DNA from: Achromobacter sp. RTa
Lineage (GTDB): Bacteria; Pseudomonadota; Gammaproteobacteria; Burkholderiales; Burkholderiaceae_B
Reading direction: 5' to 3'
NCBI RefSeq assembly: GCF_000757485.1
Contig: NZ_JPYO01000029.1
Location: 101,512-165,511 of the forward strand
Length of the DNA stretch: 64,000 nucleotides
This document shows positions 57,047 to 64,000 of this stretch, one piece after another. Position numbers and translations under genes: made by a program. The notes under the pieces were generated by a model, which saw nothing but the letters and a program-made list of their open reading frames with translations, did no database searches and was not told where the DNA came from. The number at the start of each line of letters is the position of its first letter. The first letter of the stretch is position 1.

Positions 57047-57856
57047 CTAGACGCGCTTCTGTTGGGCATAGCCCTTCAGCACTTCTTCGCGCAGCACGCC
57101 CCAGATGGCGGCATGCAGTTCAACGAACCGCGGATCCGTGCGGACCTCGGCCACGTCGCGCGGGCGCGGCAGGTCGATCGCGAATTCGCCGATGGGATGG
57201 GTGCCGGGGCCGGCCGCCAGCACCACCACGCGGTCGCTCATGGCGATGGCTTCGTCCAGGTCGTGCGTAATGAAGAGCACGGCCTTGCGCTTGGCCATCC
57301 ACAGGTCCAGGACCTCGTTCTCCATGAGCTGCCGCGTCTGGATGTCCAGCGCGGAAAACGGTTCGTCCATCAGGATGATGTCGGGATCGCGGATCAGGGT
57401 CTGGGCGAGCATGGCGCGCTTGCGCATGCCGCCGGACATCTGGTGGGGATAGCGGCCTTCGAAGCCGCCCAGGCCGACCCGGCGCATCCATTCGCGGCCG
57501 CGCTCCAGCGCTTCGGGGCGCGGCACGCCGGCGAAGTCCAGCCCGGCCACCACGTTGTCCAGCGCGCTGCGCCAAGGCAGCAGGGCCTCGCCCTGGAACA
57601 TGTAGCCCGCCCGCGAGTTGATGCCGGACAGAGGCTGCCCGAACACTTTCACCTGGCCCGACGACGGCGCCAGCAGGCCGGCGCTGACGTTGAGCAGGGT
57701 GGACTTGCCGCAGCCTGTGGGGCCCACCACCGACACGAACTCCCCCGGCGCGATGGCCAGGGAAGTGTCGGCCACGGCGGTGTAGCGCTGGCTGCGATCG
57801 TCACGCGAGACGAAGGTGCAACTGATGTTCTCCAGCGAAAGCGCGGCTTCAGCCAT
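57047..57856 (-). CDS. ABC importer ATP-binding protein (SsuB/TauB type)
   Basis: A 269-residue ATPase; the start MAEAALSLENISCTFVS at 57856 is preferred because it overlaps the upstream stop by 8 nt. Walker A GPTGCGKST (about 45-53), FQGEALLPWRSALDNV, the signature MSGGMRKR, Walker B ILMDEPFSALD and the switch His in FITHDLDEA are present. The PTGCGKS and GMRKR forms are typical of the taurine/sulfonate/nitrate subfamily. Confidence 0.92.
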   Translation of the reverse strand: MAEAALSLENISCTFVSRDDRSQRYTAVADTSLAIAPGEFVSVVGPTGCGKSTLLNVSAGLLAPSSGQVKVFGQPLSGINSRAGYMFQGEALLPWRSALDNVVAGLDFAGVPRPEALERGREWMRRVGLGGFEGRYPHQMSGGMRKRAMLAQTLIRDPDIILMDEPFSALDIQTRQLMENEVLDLWMAKRKAVLFITHDLDEAIAMSDRVVVLAAGPGTHPIGEFAIDLPRPRDVAEVRTDPRFVELHAAIWGVLREEVLKGYAQQKRV

Positions 57857-58889
57857 TGGGGTACTTCTCGTTGGCGCGGCGCGCGAAATCATTGGTCCAG
57901 ACCTTGGACGGATCGATCTTCGAGCCGTCGAAGTCGGCCTGGTAGGCGGCCAGCGCCTTGAGCGCGGTGGCGGCGCCGTCCTCGGGGATCAGGCCGTCGG
58001 GCGACAGGCCTTCCAGGCTCTTGCCGATGGCGGCCTTGTAGACGGCCGGATCGCCCAGCAGGTAGGTCTCGGGCACGACCTTGGCGATTTCGTCCGGACC
58101 GGCCTTCTGGATCCATTTGTCGGCGCGCACCATCGCGTTGGCGAGCGCCTGGGCGGTGTTGGGGTTGGCGTCGAGGAAGGCCTGGGGCGCGTAGAGGCAG
58201 CCCGCCGGCATGTTGCCGCCAAAGATCTCCTTCGTGTCCTTGAGCGTGCGCGTATCCACGATGATCTGGATTTCACCAGGCATCTCCAGCATCGACACCA
58301 CGGGATCGGTGTTGGAGATGGCGTCGATCTGGCCGCTGCGCAAGGCGGTCACCGCGCCGGCGCCCGCGCCCACGCCGATGATGGACACGTCGGAAGCCTT
58401 CAAGCCGTGCTTGGCCAGGAAGAAACTGACCACCATGTTGGTGGACGAGCCCGGGGCGGTCACGCCGATCTTCTTGCCCTTCAGGTCGGCCGCGCCCTTG
58501 TAGTTGGGAAGGTTCTTCTTGGAGACGCCCACGCCGATCATCGGAGCGCGGCCCTGCAGCACGAAAGCGCGGTAGGCCTGCCCCTTGGACTGCATGGACA
58601 GCGTGTGCTCGAACGCGCCGGAGACGATGTCGGCGCTGCCGCCCACCACGGCCTGCAGGGCCTTGGAGCCGCCCGCGAAGTCGGCGATGCTGACATCCAG
58701 CCCTTCGTCCTTGAAGTAGCCGCGGGCTTCCGCGATGGACAGGGGGAGATAGTAGATCAGCGGCTTGCCGCCGACTGCGATCTGGACCTTGGTCTTTTCC
58801 AGCTTCTGGGCGCGCACGATGGCGGGCGCCATGCCCATGACGCCGGCGGCACCGGCCATCTTGAGCAGATCACGGCGAGTGACTGACAT
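57849..58889 (-). CDS. ABC importer substrate-binding protein (NMT1/SsuA-like, Tat signal)
   Basis: A 346-residue periplasmic protein. The N terminus MSVTRRDLLKMAGAAGVMG carries the twin-arginine motif and a hydrophobic region ending near IVRAQ (about 28), so export folded by Tat is likely. The fold matches NMT1/SsuA-type binding proteins (PLIYYLPLSIAEARGYFKDEG, GVTAPGSSTNMVVSFFLAKHG). It lies between a CoA-transferase gene upstream and its ATPase downstream (8-nt overlap). The ligand is unknown; a carboxylate is suggested by the CoA transferase. Confidence 0.87.
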   Translation of the reverse strand: MSVTRRDLLKMAGAAGVMGMAPAIVRAQKLEKTKVQIAVGGKPLIYYLPLSIAEARGYFKDEGLDVSIADFAGGSKALQAVVGGSADIVSGAFEHTLSMQSKGQAYRAFVLQGRAPMIGVGVSKKNLPNYKGAADLKGKKIGVTAPGSSTNMVVSFFLAKHGLKASDVSIIGVGAGAGAVTALRSGQIDAISNTDPVVSMLEMPGEIQIIVDTRTLKDTKEIFGGNMPAGCLYAPQAFLDANPNTAQALANAMVRADKWIQKAGPDEIAKVVPETYLLGDPAVYKAAIGKSLEGLSPDGLIPEDGAATALKALAAYQADFDGSKIDPSKVWTNDFARRANEKYPNG

Positions 58890-58900
58890 GTGGTTGTCTC

Positions 58901-60160
58901 CTAGTTGTCGGGTCTACCGATAGCGCCGGTCTTCGCCAGTTCGTCGATAGCCGCTGAATCATACCCCAGCGATTTCAGGACTTCCTCGGTATGTTCCCCT
59001 AATCGGGGGCCCACCCAGCGCGTCTCTCCCGGGGTTTCCGACAGCTTCGGCACGACCGCTGGCAGCTTCACCGGACTGCCGTCGGCGAAGCGGTGCTGCT
59101 CTATCATGCGGCGCGCCAGGAATTGCGGATCGCTGAACATGTCGGCCACGCTGTAGATCTTGCCGACCGGCACGTCGGCCCTCTTCAGGATGTCCAGCGC
59201 CTCTTCGATGCCGCGGCCATCGCACCATTGCTGGATCGCGCCGTCGATCTCCTCCACGCGCCTGGCGCGGCCGTCGTTGCGCACCAGTGCGGGATCCGAC
59301 GCCAGGTCGTCCCGGCCGATCGCAAGCATCAAGCGGTGGAAGATCGCGTCGCCGTTGCCGGCGATGACGATGTTCTGGCCGTCTCGGGTGGTGTAGGTGT
59401 TCGAAGGCACGATGCCGGGCAGCGCGCCGCCCGTGCGTTCGCGCACGACGCCGGCCACGTCGTATTCGGGCACCAGGCTTTCCATCATGTTGAACACGGC
59501 CTCGTACAGGGCCACGTCCACCATCTGCCCCTGCCCTGCCTGGCATTCGGCGCCCTGCCTGCCGTTCCAGCGCCCGCCCGTGGCGTCGCGGTGGCGCAGC
59601 GCCATCATGGCGCCGATCACGCCGTGCAGCGCGGCGATCGAATCCCCGATCGAAATGCCGACCCGCAGCGGCGGCCGGTCCGGATGGCCCGACACGTAGC
59701 GCAGGCCGCCCATGGATTCACCGATCGCGCCGAAGCCCGGCTGGTCCTTCATGGGCCCCGTCTGTCCGTAGCCGGACAGGCGCACCATGATGAGCGCCGG
59801 ATTGACCGCCCGCAGCTGTTCGTAGCCCAGCCCCCACTTCTCGAGCACGCCCGGCCGGTAGTTCTCGACCACCACGTCGGCGTCCAGCGCCAGCTGGCGG
59901 GCGATTTCACGCGCGCGCGGGTCTTTCAGGTTGAGGGCGATGGACCGCTTGTTGCGGGCCTGCACGGTCCACCACAGGGAATTGCCTTCGTGCAGGTGGC
60001 GCCAACTGCGGATGGGATCGCCGCCGCCCGAGCCGTCGGGCCCGTGGGGCGTTTCCACCTTGATGACGTCGGCCCCGAATTCTCCGAAGATGCGCGCGGC
60101 GAACGGGCCGGCTATGAGCGTGCCGAGTTCCAGGACTTTCAGTCCGGTCAGCGCTGACAT
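58901..60160 (-). CDS. Family III (CaiB/BaiF) CoA transferase
   Basis: A 419-residue enzyme. The N terminus LTGLKVLELGTLIAGPFAARIFGEFGADVIKVE is diagnostic of CaiB/BaiF CoA transferases. RSIALNLKDPRARE and MVRLSGYGQTGPMKDQPGFGAIGESMGGL follow, with the catalytic Asp expected in the latter stretch. It moves CoA between a donor and a carboxylic acid such as formate, oxalate, succinate or carnitine. It is the first gene of the leftward ABC importer operon, so activation of the imported acid is a reasonable inference. Confidence 0.92.
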   Translation of the reverse strand: MSALTGLKVLELGTLIAGPFAARIFGEFGADVIKVETPHGPDGSGGGDPIRSWRHLHEGNSLWWTVQARNKRSIALNLKDPRAREIARQLALDADVVVENYRPGVLEKWGLGYEQLRAVNPALIMVRLSGYGQTGPMKDQPGFGAIGESMGGLRYVSGHPDRPPLRVGISIGDSIAALHGVIGAMMALRHRDATGGRWNGRQGAECQAGQGQMVDVALYEAVFNMMESLVPEYDVAGVVRERTGGALPGIVPSNTYTTRDGQNIVIAGNGDAIFHRLMLAIGRDDLASDPALVRNDGRARRVEEIDGAIQQWCDGRGIEEALDILKRADVPVGKIYSVADMFSDPQFLARRMIEQHRFADGSPVKLPAVVPKLSETPGETRWVGPRLGEHTEEVLKSLGYDSAAIDELAKTGAIGRPDN

Positions 60161-60226
60161 CGTTTGTCTCCTCGCGGTTTTTTCTTGGCGGCCTTCGATG
60201 CGTTGCCGAAGGCTCGTTGCCCGGAA

Positions 60227-60835
60227 TCAGGTGGTCTTGCGCTCCATCAACGCCCAGGCGATCGTGCCCGCGTCCACGTATTCAAGTTCGCTGCCGGCCG
60301 GCACGCCCCGCGCCAGCCGGGTGACGCGCAGGCCGCGCTCGCCCAGGGCCTCGCCCAGGAAGTGCGCGGTGGTCTCGCCTTCGGCAGTGAAGTTGGTCGC
60401 CAGGATGACTTCCTGGACCTCGCCGTCGGTGGCGCGCTTGATCACGCGGTCGAAATCCAGCTCGCGGGGGCCGATGCCCTCGAGCGGCGCAACGCGCCCC
60501 ATCAGCACGTAGTACAGGCCGCGGTAGCCGTGGCTGGACTCGATCATGTTCTGATCGGCCGGGGTTTCGACGATGCACAGCAGCGAGCGGTCGCGCTTGG
60601 GATTGCTGCAGGTGCCGCAGACCTCTTCTTCCGAAAAGCTGTTGCAGCGCGCGCAATGCTTCAGGTCCCGCACCGCGCCCGCCAGTGCCCGGCCCAGCAG
60701 GTCCGCGCCTTGCGGATCATGCTGCAGCAGGTGATAGGCCATGCGCCTCGCGGAACGCACGCCCACGCCGGGCAGGCGCCGCAGCGCCTCGATCAGCGAC
60801 ACCAGCGGTTCGGGTTCAGGAAGTAAGGGATCCAT
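60227..60835 (-). CDS. recR: Recombination mediator RecR
   Basis: A 202-residue protein of RecFOR repair. The helix-hairpin-helix near the N terminus ([24 protein letters not shown]), the Cys4 zinc finger [18 protein letters not shown] (about 57-74) and the toprim region ([28 protein letters not shown]) are all visible. It loads RecA onto gapped DNA with RecO. It completes the conserved dnaX-ybaB-recR block, separated from ybaB by a repeat. Confidence 0.95.
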   Translation of the reverse strand: MDPLLPEPEPLVSLIEALRRLPGVGVRSARRMAYHLLQHDPQGADLLGRALAGAVRDLKHCARCNSFSEEEVCGTCSNPKRDRSLLCIVETPADQNMIESSHGYRGLYYVLMGRVAPLEGIGPRELDFDRVIKRATDGEVQEVILATNFTAEGETTAHFLGEALGERGLRVTRLARGVPAGSELEYVDAGTIAWALMERKTT

Positions 60836-60848
60836 TGCAGCCTAAAAA

Positions 60849-60935
60849 ATCAAAGCCCGCGCGCTGCGCCTTCGGCTTGCAGCCCCCGAGGGGACGCTTT
60901 TTGCCTTGGAGCGACCCGGCGGCAAAAAGGCCACG
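60849..60935. repeat. Diverged copy of the GC-rich intergenic repeat
   Basis: GCGCTGCGCCTTCGGCTTGC, CCCCGAGGGG and TTTTTGCCTTGGAGCGACCC, CGGCGGCAAAAAGG resemble the 37891-38049 copies. It sits between ybaB and recR, transcribed leftward, and forms two short hairpins. Confidence 0.7.
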
Positions 60936-60936
60936 C

Positions 60937-61263
60937 TCAGAACGGCAGCTTCATGCCCGGGGGCAGCGGCATGCCGGCGGTGACGGACGCCATCTTTTCC
61001 TGGGAGGTCGCCTCGGCCTTGCGCAGCGCGTCGTTGAACGCCGCGGCGACCAGGTCTTCCAGCATGTCCTTGTCGTCGCCCAGCAGAGACGGGTCGATCG
61101 CGACGCGCTTGACGTCGTGGCGGCAGGTCATGGTGACCTTGACCAGGCCGCCGCCGGAGGCGCCTTCGACCTGGATTTCGGCCAGCGCATCCTGCGCCTT
61201 CTTCATGTTTTCCTGCATTTGCTGCGCCTGGCGCATCAGGCCGGCCAGTTGTCCTTTCATCAT
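60937..61263 (-). CDS. ybaB: YbaB/EbfC nucleoid-associated protein
   Basis: A 108-residue protein of the YbaB/EbfC family: [33 protein letters not shown] (helical N-terminal half), then [38 protein letters not shown]. Family members bind DNA as dimers; the name EbfC is also used. It lies 45 bp after dnaX in the conserved operon. All expected residues are present. Confidence 0.94.
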   Translation of the reverse strand: MMKGQLAGLMRQAQQMQENMKKAQDALAEIQVEGASGGGLVKVTMTCRHDVKRVAIDPSLLGDDKDMLEDLVAAAFNDALRKAEATSQEKMASVTAGMPLPPGMKLPF

Positions 61264-61308
61264 GATCGGTGCTTCCTTGAACGAGGGGAATGAGAGATTG
61301 CCGCCGCC

Positions 61309-63450
61309 TCAGGCGGCGGCCGGGGAGTCTACGTGGCGGATGGAGCCGGGAACGACCTGTCCGCCGAAATCGGCCACCAGGGCCTGCACGAAGGGATCGA
61401 CGGCAACCGCGTCTTCGGCGGCTTGCTGGCGGGCGGCCCGTTCGGCCTGCGCCACGGCATGCGCCGTGGCATCGCCCGTGACGCCGACCTCCACGTCCAA
61501 CCGTATGCCCTGGCCGAAATGCTCGCACAGCACGGTCTGGAGACGGACCCGGCTTTCGCTTTCGGCCAGAGTCTTGACGGCCACGCGCAGGACGATGGCA
61601 TCGCCCTGCACGCCGGCCCATTCGCTCTGGCGCGCCAGTTCCGCGGCCAGGCCGGTGACGGGCAGGCGCGCGGCCAGCTCGGGCCAGCCCGCGGGAGTCA
61701 TGTCCGCCATGCGCGCGCGCGACGAACGCTTGCGGGCAGGCGCCGGGCCTTCGCGGCGGGCGGGCGCGGCCTGAGCCGGAGCGGCGCTCGGCGCGGACGC
61801 CAGGGTTTCGAAATCGTCGTCATCCGGATCCGCGGTGAATCCGTTGTCCGGCGCGAAACCGCCTTCTGCGTCGAAGGGGATTTCCTCGTCGACCCAGGAC
61901 GGCGGGCCGCCGGCATCGACCGCCGAGGCATCGGCCGCGGCGGCATCGAGCGCAGCAGCAGCGGCCGCCGGCGCGGCAGCAACCGCAGCAGCGGCCGGCG
62001 TGACCGCCAGCGCCGCGGAGCCGGCTGCCCTGGGCGCCTCGGGAGCGGCCTGCTCGGCCGGCAGTTCTTCCCAGGGCGGCACGCTGCCCTGCGGGGCTGC
62101 CTGGGGAGGGGGGGCTTCGGCTTCGACTGCCGCCACGGCGGCTTGCGGCTCGGATGCGGATTCGGGTTCGGCGGCTGGTTCGGGCACGGCTGGCGCCTGC
62201 GGAGCTTCGGCCGCCACGACAGGCGCGGCTTCGGGTTCCGGCGCGGCCTGCACGGCGGCGGACGCGGGCGCGGCCTGAGGAGCAGGAGCAGATGCGGCGG
62301 CGGGCGCCGGATCGGCAACCTGGCGGGCCGGCGCGGCGGGAGCTTCCAGCGCGGTCTGCGGGCCGGCCTCGCCGTTGAGCGCCAGCATGCGCAGGCAGGC
62401 CATGATGAAGCCGGCATATTCGTCGGGAGCCAGCGTCAGTTCGCCGCGGCTGTGCACCGCCACGGAATAGAACAGCTGCACCGCGTCGGGATGCAGGGAC
62501 TGCGCCAGGCGGGAGATGTCGGCCGCCAGCGGATCCTCGGCCGGCGTAACGCCGATCACGCGCTGCTCGATGGCCACGCGCGACAGCAGCACGGCCAGGT
62601 CGGCCAGCGCGCCCGCATAGGACAGGCCGCGAATCGCGAGCTCGTCCGCCACCGCCAGCACGCCCTTGGCATCGCCCGTGGACAGCGCGTCCAGCAGGCG
62701 CACGAGGTGCCGCTGATCGATGGTGCCGAGCATGCCGCGCACGGCCTCTTCGGTAAGGTTGCCCGCGCTATAGGCGATGGCCTGGTCGGTCAGCGACAGG
62801 GCGTCGCGCATGGACCCCGAGGCCGCCTGCCCGATCAGCCGCAAGGCCGGCACTTCGAAGCCCACGTCTTCCTGCCCCAGCACCGCCTGCAGGTGACCGA
62901 CGATGGAATCGGCCGGCATCTGCTTGAGATTGAACTGGAGGCAGCGCGACAGCACCGTCACCGGGATCTTCTGCGGGTCGGTCGTGGCCAGGATGAACTT
63001 GACGTGGGGCGGCGGCTCTTCCAGCGTCTTGAGCATGGCGTTGAACGCGTGCCCGGTCAGCATGTGGACTTCGTCGATCATGTAGACCTTGAAGCGCCCA
63101 GCGCCCGGCGCGTACACCGCCTGCTCCAGAAGCTGGGTCATCTCCTCGACGCCGCGGTTCGAGGCCGCGTCGAGTTCGAGGTAGTCGACGAAGCGCCCCG
63201 CGTCGATTTCCGTGCACGCCTGGCACACGCCGCAAGGCTTGGACGTGATGCCTGTTTCGCAGTTGAGAGATTTGGCCAGGATGCGCGAAAGCGTGGTCTT
63301 GCCCACGCCCCGGGTTCCGGTGAACAGCCAGGCGTGGTGCAGGCGTTGCGTGTCGAGCGCATGCGTCAGCGCGCGCACCACGTGATCCTGTCCCACGAGG
63401 GTATCGAACGATCGCGGCCGCCACTTGCGGGCCAGTACCAGATAAGTCAT
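61309..63450 (-). CDS. dnaX: DNA polymerase III subunits gamma/tau
   Basis: A 713-residue clamp-loader ATPase. Walker A GTRGVGKT is at 45-52, the zinc Cys cluster (CETGITSKPCGVCQAC, about 64-79) and the Walker B MIDEVH (about 125-129) follow. The sensor-1 region has LATTDPQKIPVTVLSRC. A long Ala/Pro/Glu-rich linker (about 368-560) precedes the C-terminal tau domains that bind DnaB and the alpha subunit. No E. coli-type A-run frameshift signal was noticed, so a shorter gamma product is uncertain. It heads the dnaX-ybaB-recR operon. Confidence 0.95.
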   Translation of the reverse strand: MTYLVLARKWRPRSFDTLVGQDHVVRALTHALDTQRLHHAWLFTGTRGVGKTTLSRILAKSLNCETGITSKPCGVCQACTEIDAGRFVDYLELDAASNRGVEEMTQLLEQAVYAPGAGRFKVYMIDEVHMLTGHAFNAMLKTLEEPPPHVKFILATTDPQKIPVTVLSRCLQFNLKQMPADSIVGHLQAVLGQEDVGFEVPALRLIGQAASGSMRDALSLTDQAIAYSAGNLTEEAVRGMLGTIDQRHLVRLLDALSTGDAKGVLAVADELAIRGLSYAGALADLAVLLSRVAIEQRVIGVTPAEDPLAADISRLAQSLHPDAVQLFYSVAVHSRGELTLAPDEYAGFIMACLRMLALNGEAGPQTALEAPAAPARQVADPAPAAASAPAPQAAPASAAVQAAPEPEAAPVVAAEAPQAPAVPEPAAEPESASEPQAAVAAVEAEAPPPQAAPQGSVPPWEELPAEQAAPEAPRAAGSAALAVTPAAAAVAAAPAAAAAALDAAAADASAVDAGGPPSWVDEEIPFDAEGGFAPDNGFTADPDDDDFETLASAPSAAPAQAAPARREGPAPARKRSSRARMADMTPAGWPELAARLPVTGLAAELARQSEWAGVQGDAIVLRVAVKTLAESESRVRLQTVLCEHFGQGIRLDVEVGVTGDATAHAVAQAERAARQQAAEDAVAVDPFVQALVADFGGQVVPGSIRHVDSPAAA

Positions 63451-63559
63451 GGGTGGATTGTAGAGCCTGTTTCGGGAGCTGGCTCGAAAAGGCAGGTCCA
63501 GCTCCTGGGGTTCGGCGCGAAGGCCTCGGCGCCCACGCCTCGCGGGGCCTGAAATGCAA
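63451..63559. other. Leader of dnaX
   Basis: About 110 bp between the dnaX start and the 63560 hairpin. No gene is supported. Confidence 0.3.
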
Positions 63560-63612
63560 AGGGGACGGGCTTATTTTCGTGGAGCGTATCCTTGGAAAAT
63601 AACCCCGTCCCC
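63560..63612. repeat. Long hairpin with 18-bp arms upstream of dnaX
   Basis: GGGGACGGGCTTATTTTC and GAAAATAACCCCGTCCCC pair over 18 positions with one mismatch around a 17-nt loop. The GGGGACGGG + TTATTTT pattern recalls REP-type elements, from memory only. It may also block transcription between ffs and dnaX. Confidence 0.6.
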
Positions 63613-63614
63613 TC

Positions 63615-63660
63615 AGAAAAACAAAGGGCCATGATGATGGACATGACCCTTTGTTTTGAA
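63615..63660 (-). terminator. Terminator of the SRP RNA gene
   Basis: AAAACAAAGGGTCATG pairs with CATGGCCCTTTGTTTT (one mismatch) around an 8-nt loop, read leftward, and ends in a T-run followed by TCTG. It lies just past the ffs 3' end. Confidence 0.75.
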
Positions 63661-63670
63661 GAATCCGGTT

Positions 63671-63765
63671 GGCGAGCCTTACTCCGGCACTGACCCTAAA
63701 CGACTATGGCTGCTTCGTTCCCGACCTGACCAGGTTCACCGTCGAACCATGCGAAGGGGCCCGCC
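63671..63765 (-). ncRNA. ffs: Small (4.5S-type) signal recognition particle RNA
   Basis: About 95 nt, read leftward from GGCGGGCCCCTTCGCATGG to AGTAAGGCTCGCC. The domain IV core is clear: CCTGGTCAGGTCGGGAACGA, then AGCAGCC, with the conserved asymmetric and symmetric loops that bind Ffh. The ends GGGC...GCTCGCC pair. It targets membrane proteins with Ffh. TAGAAT lies 7 nt before the predicted start. Mature ends are approximate. Confidence 0.9.
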
Positions 63766-63826
63766 ACTTGAGATTCTAGCAGAGCTGCGCTTCGCTTGCT
63801 TGCTCGAACCTCAAGTGGCGGGCCCC
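63756..63826. repeat. Perfect 17-bp inverted repeat including the SRP RNA 5' end
   Basis: GGGGCCCGCCACTTGAG (63756-63772) and CTCAAGTGGCGGGCCCC (63810-63826) are perfect complements separated by 37 bp. The left arm contains the first bases of ffs and its promoter -10 region lies in the loop. Confidence 0.75.
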
Positions 63827-64000
63827 GAGGGGCGGTATGTGGGCCCCCTCCCTGACCCTCCCCCCAAGGGGGAGGGGAGAGGACGTTGCTTCGCTTGTCC
63901 TTTCGGCTCGCTTCGCTTTGCCTTGTTTTGCTGATTTTTTTTGGGATAGTGTCTGACACCCTTACGCGACGCAATTCCAAACCAACACAGCTCTCGCCGG
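63827..64000. other. Intergenic sequence with hairpin and GTGTCTGACAC copy
   Basis: A G/C-run hairpin (CCTCCCCC/GGGGGAGG, about 63858-63878) and one more GTGTCTGACACC palindrome at 63949-63960. No gene is supported up to the window end. Confidence 0.4.

Overview
The window looks like chromosomal DNA from a high-GC betaproteobacterium of the family Alcaligenaceae (Bordetella/Achromobacter type). The gene content and order fit: glmM-folP-ftsH-rlmE/yhbY-greA, carA-carB, dnaX-ybaB-recR beside the small SRP RNA, and pstSCAB next to ppk and ppx. Genus is inferred from remembered gene order and protein character, not from a search.

Positions 1 to about 15.75 kb are one end of a lambda-like prophage abutting the 3' end of an intact tRNA-Pro(UGG). 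A short Cro-like gene (leftward) and a CI-like gene (rightward) form the immunity region near 8.1 kb. The leftward arm carries small genes, an O-like initiator with nine iterons inside its coding sequence (a probable origin), a toprim/DnaB-type primase-helicase, a possible late regulator, a cold-shock protein and two abutting tRNA genes. Behind the CI-like gene sit two overlapping cargo genes sharing a C-terminal domain. A rightward operon (10.72-13.9 kb) encodes an AntA/AntB antirepressor, an HEIGH-type metallopeptidase and an AlpA-type regulator. Its promoter carries a sequence nearly identical to one in the cro/cI intergenic region. No integrase is visible at this end.

15.8-22.9 kb is an accessory metabolic region: an AAHS-type transporter, an acyl-CoA ligase-like enzyme, an ACS-type transporter, a class II aldolase, a TetR regulator with a perfect 20-bp palindrome, and an SDR oxidoreductase. 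22.96-31.2 kb is the phosphate module (pstSCAB with a Pho box, ppk, ppx), with a 129-bp tandem duplication between pstS and ppk. 31.2-38.7 kb holds olsB, glmM, folP, ftsH, rlmE, yhbY and greA.

39.3-49.9 kb carries a chemoreceptor, a uracil-permease-type transporter, a FlxA-like protein, a three-gene ABC importer with a LysR regulator, a histidine phosphatase and an SDR. It lies between greA and carAB, which I recall as neighbours in many betaproteobacteria. 50.0-63.5 kb contains carBA, tal, an ABC importer operon with a CoA transferase and a carboxymuconolactone-decarboxylase-like protein, and recR-ybaB-dnaX. The window ends with the SRP RNA and several hairpins. Intergenic repeats occur at 37.9, 48.9-49.15, 60.9 and 63.5-64.0 kb.
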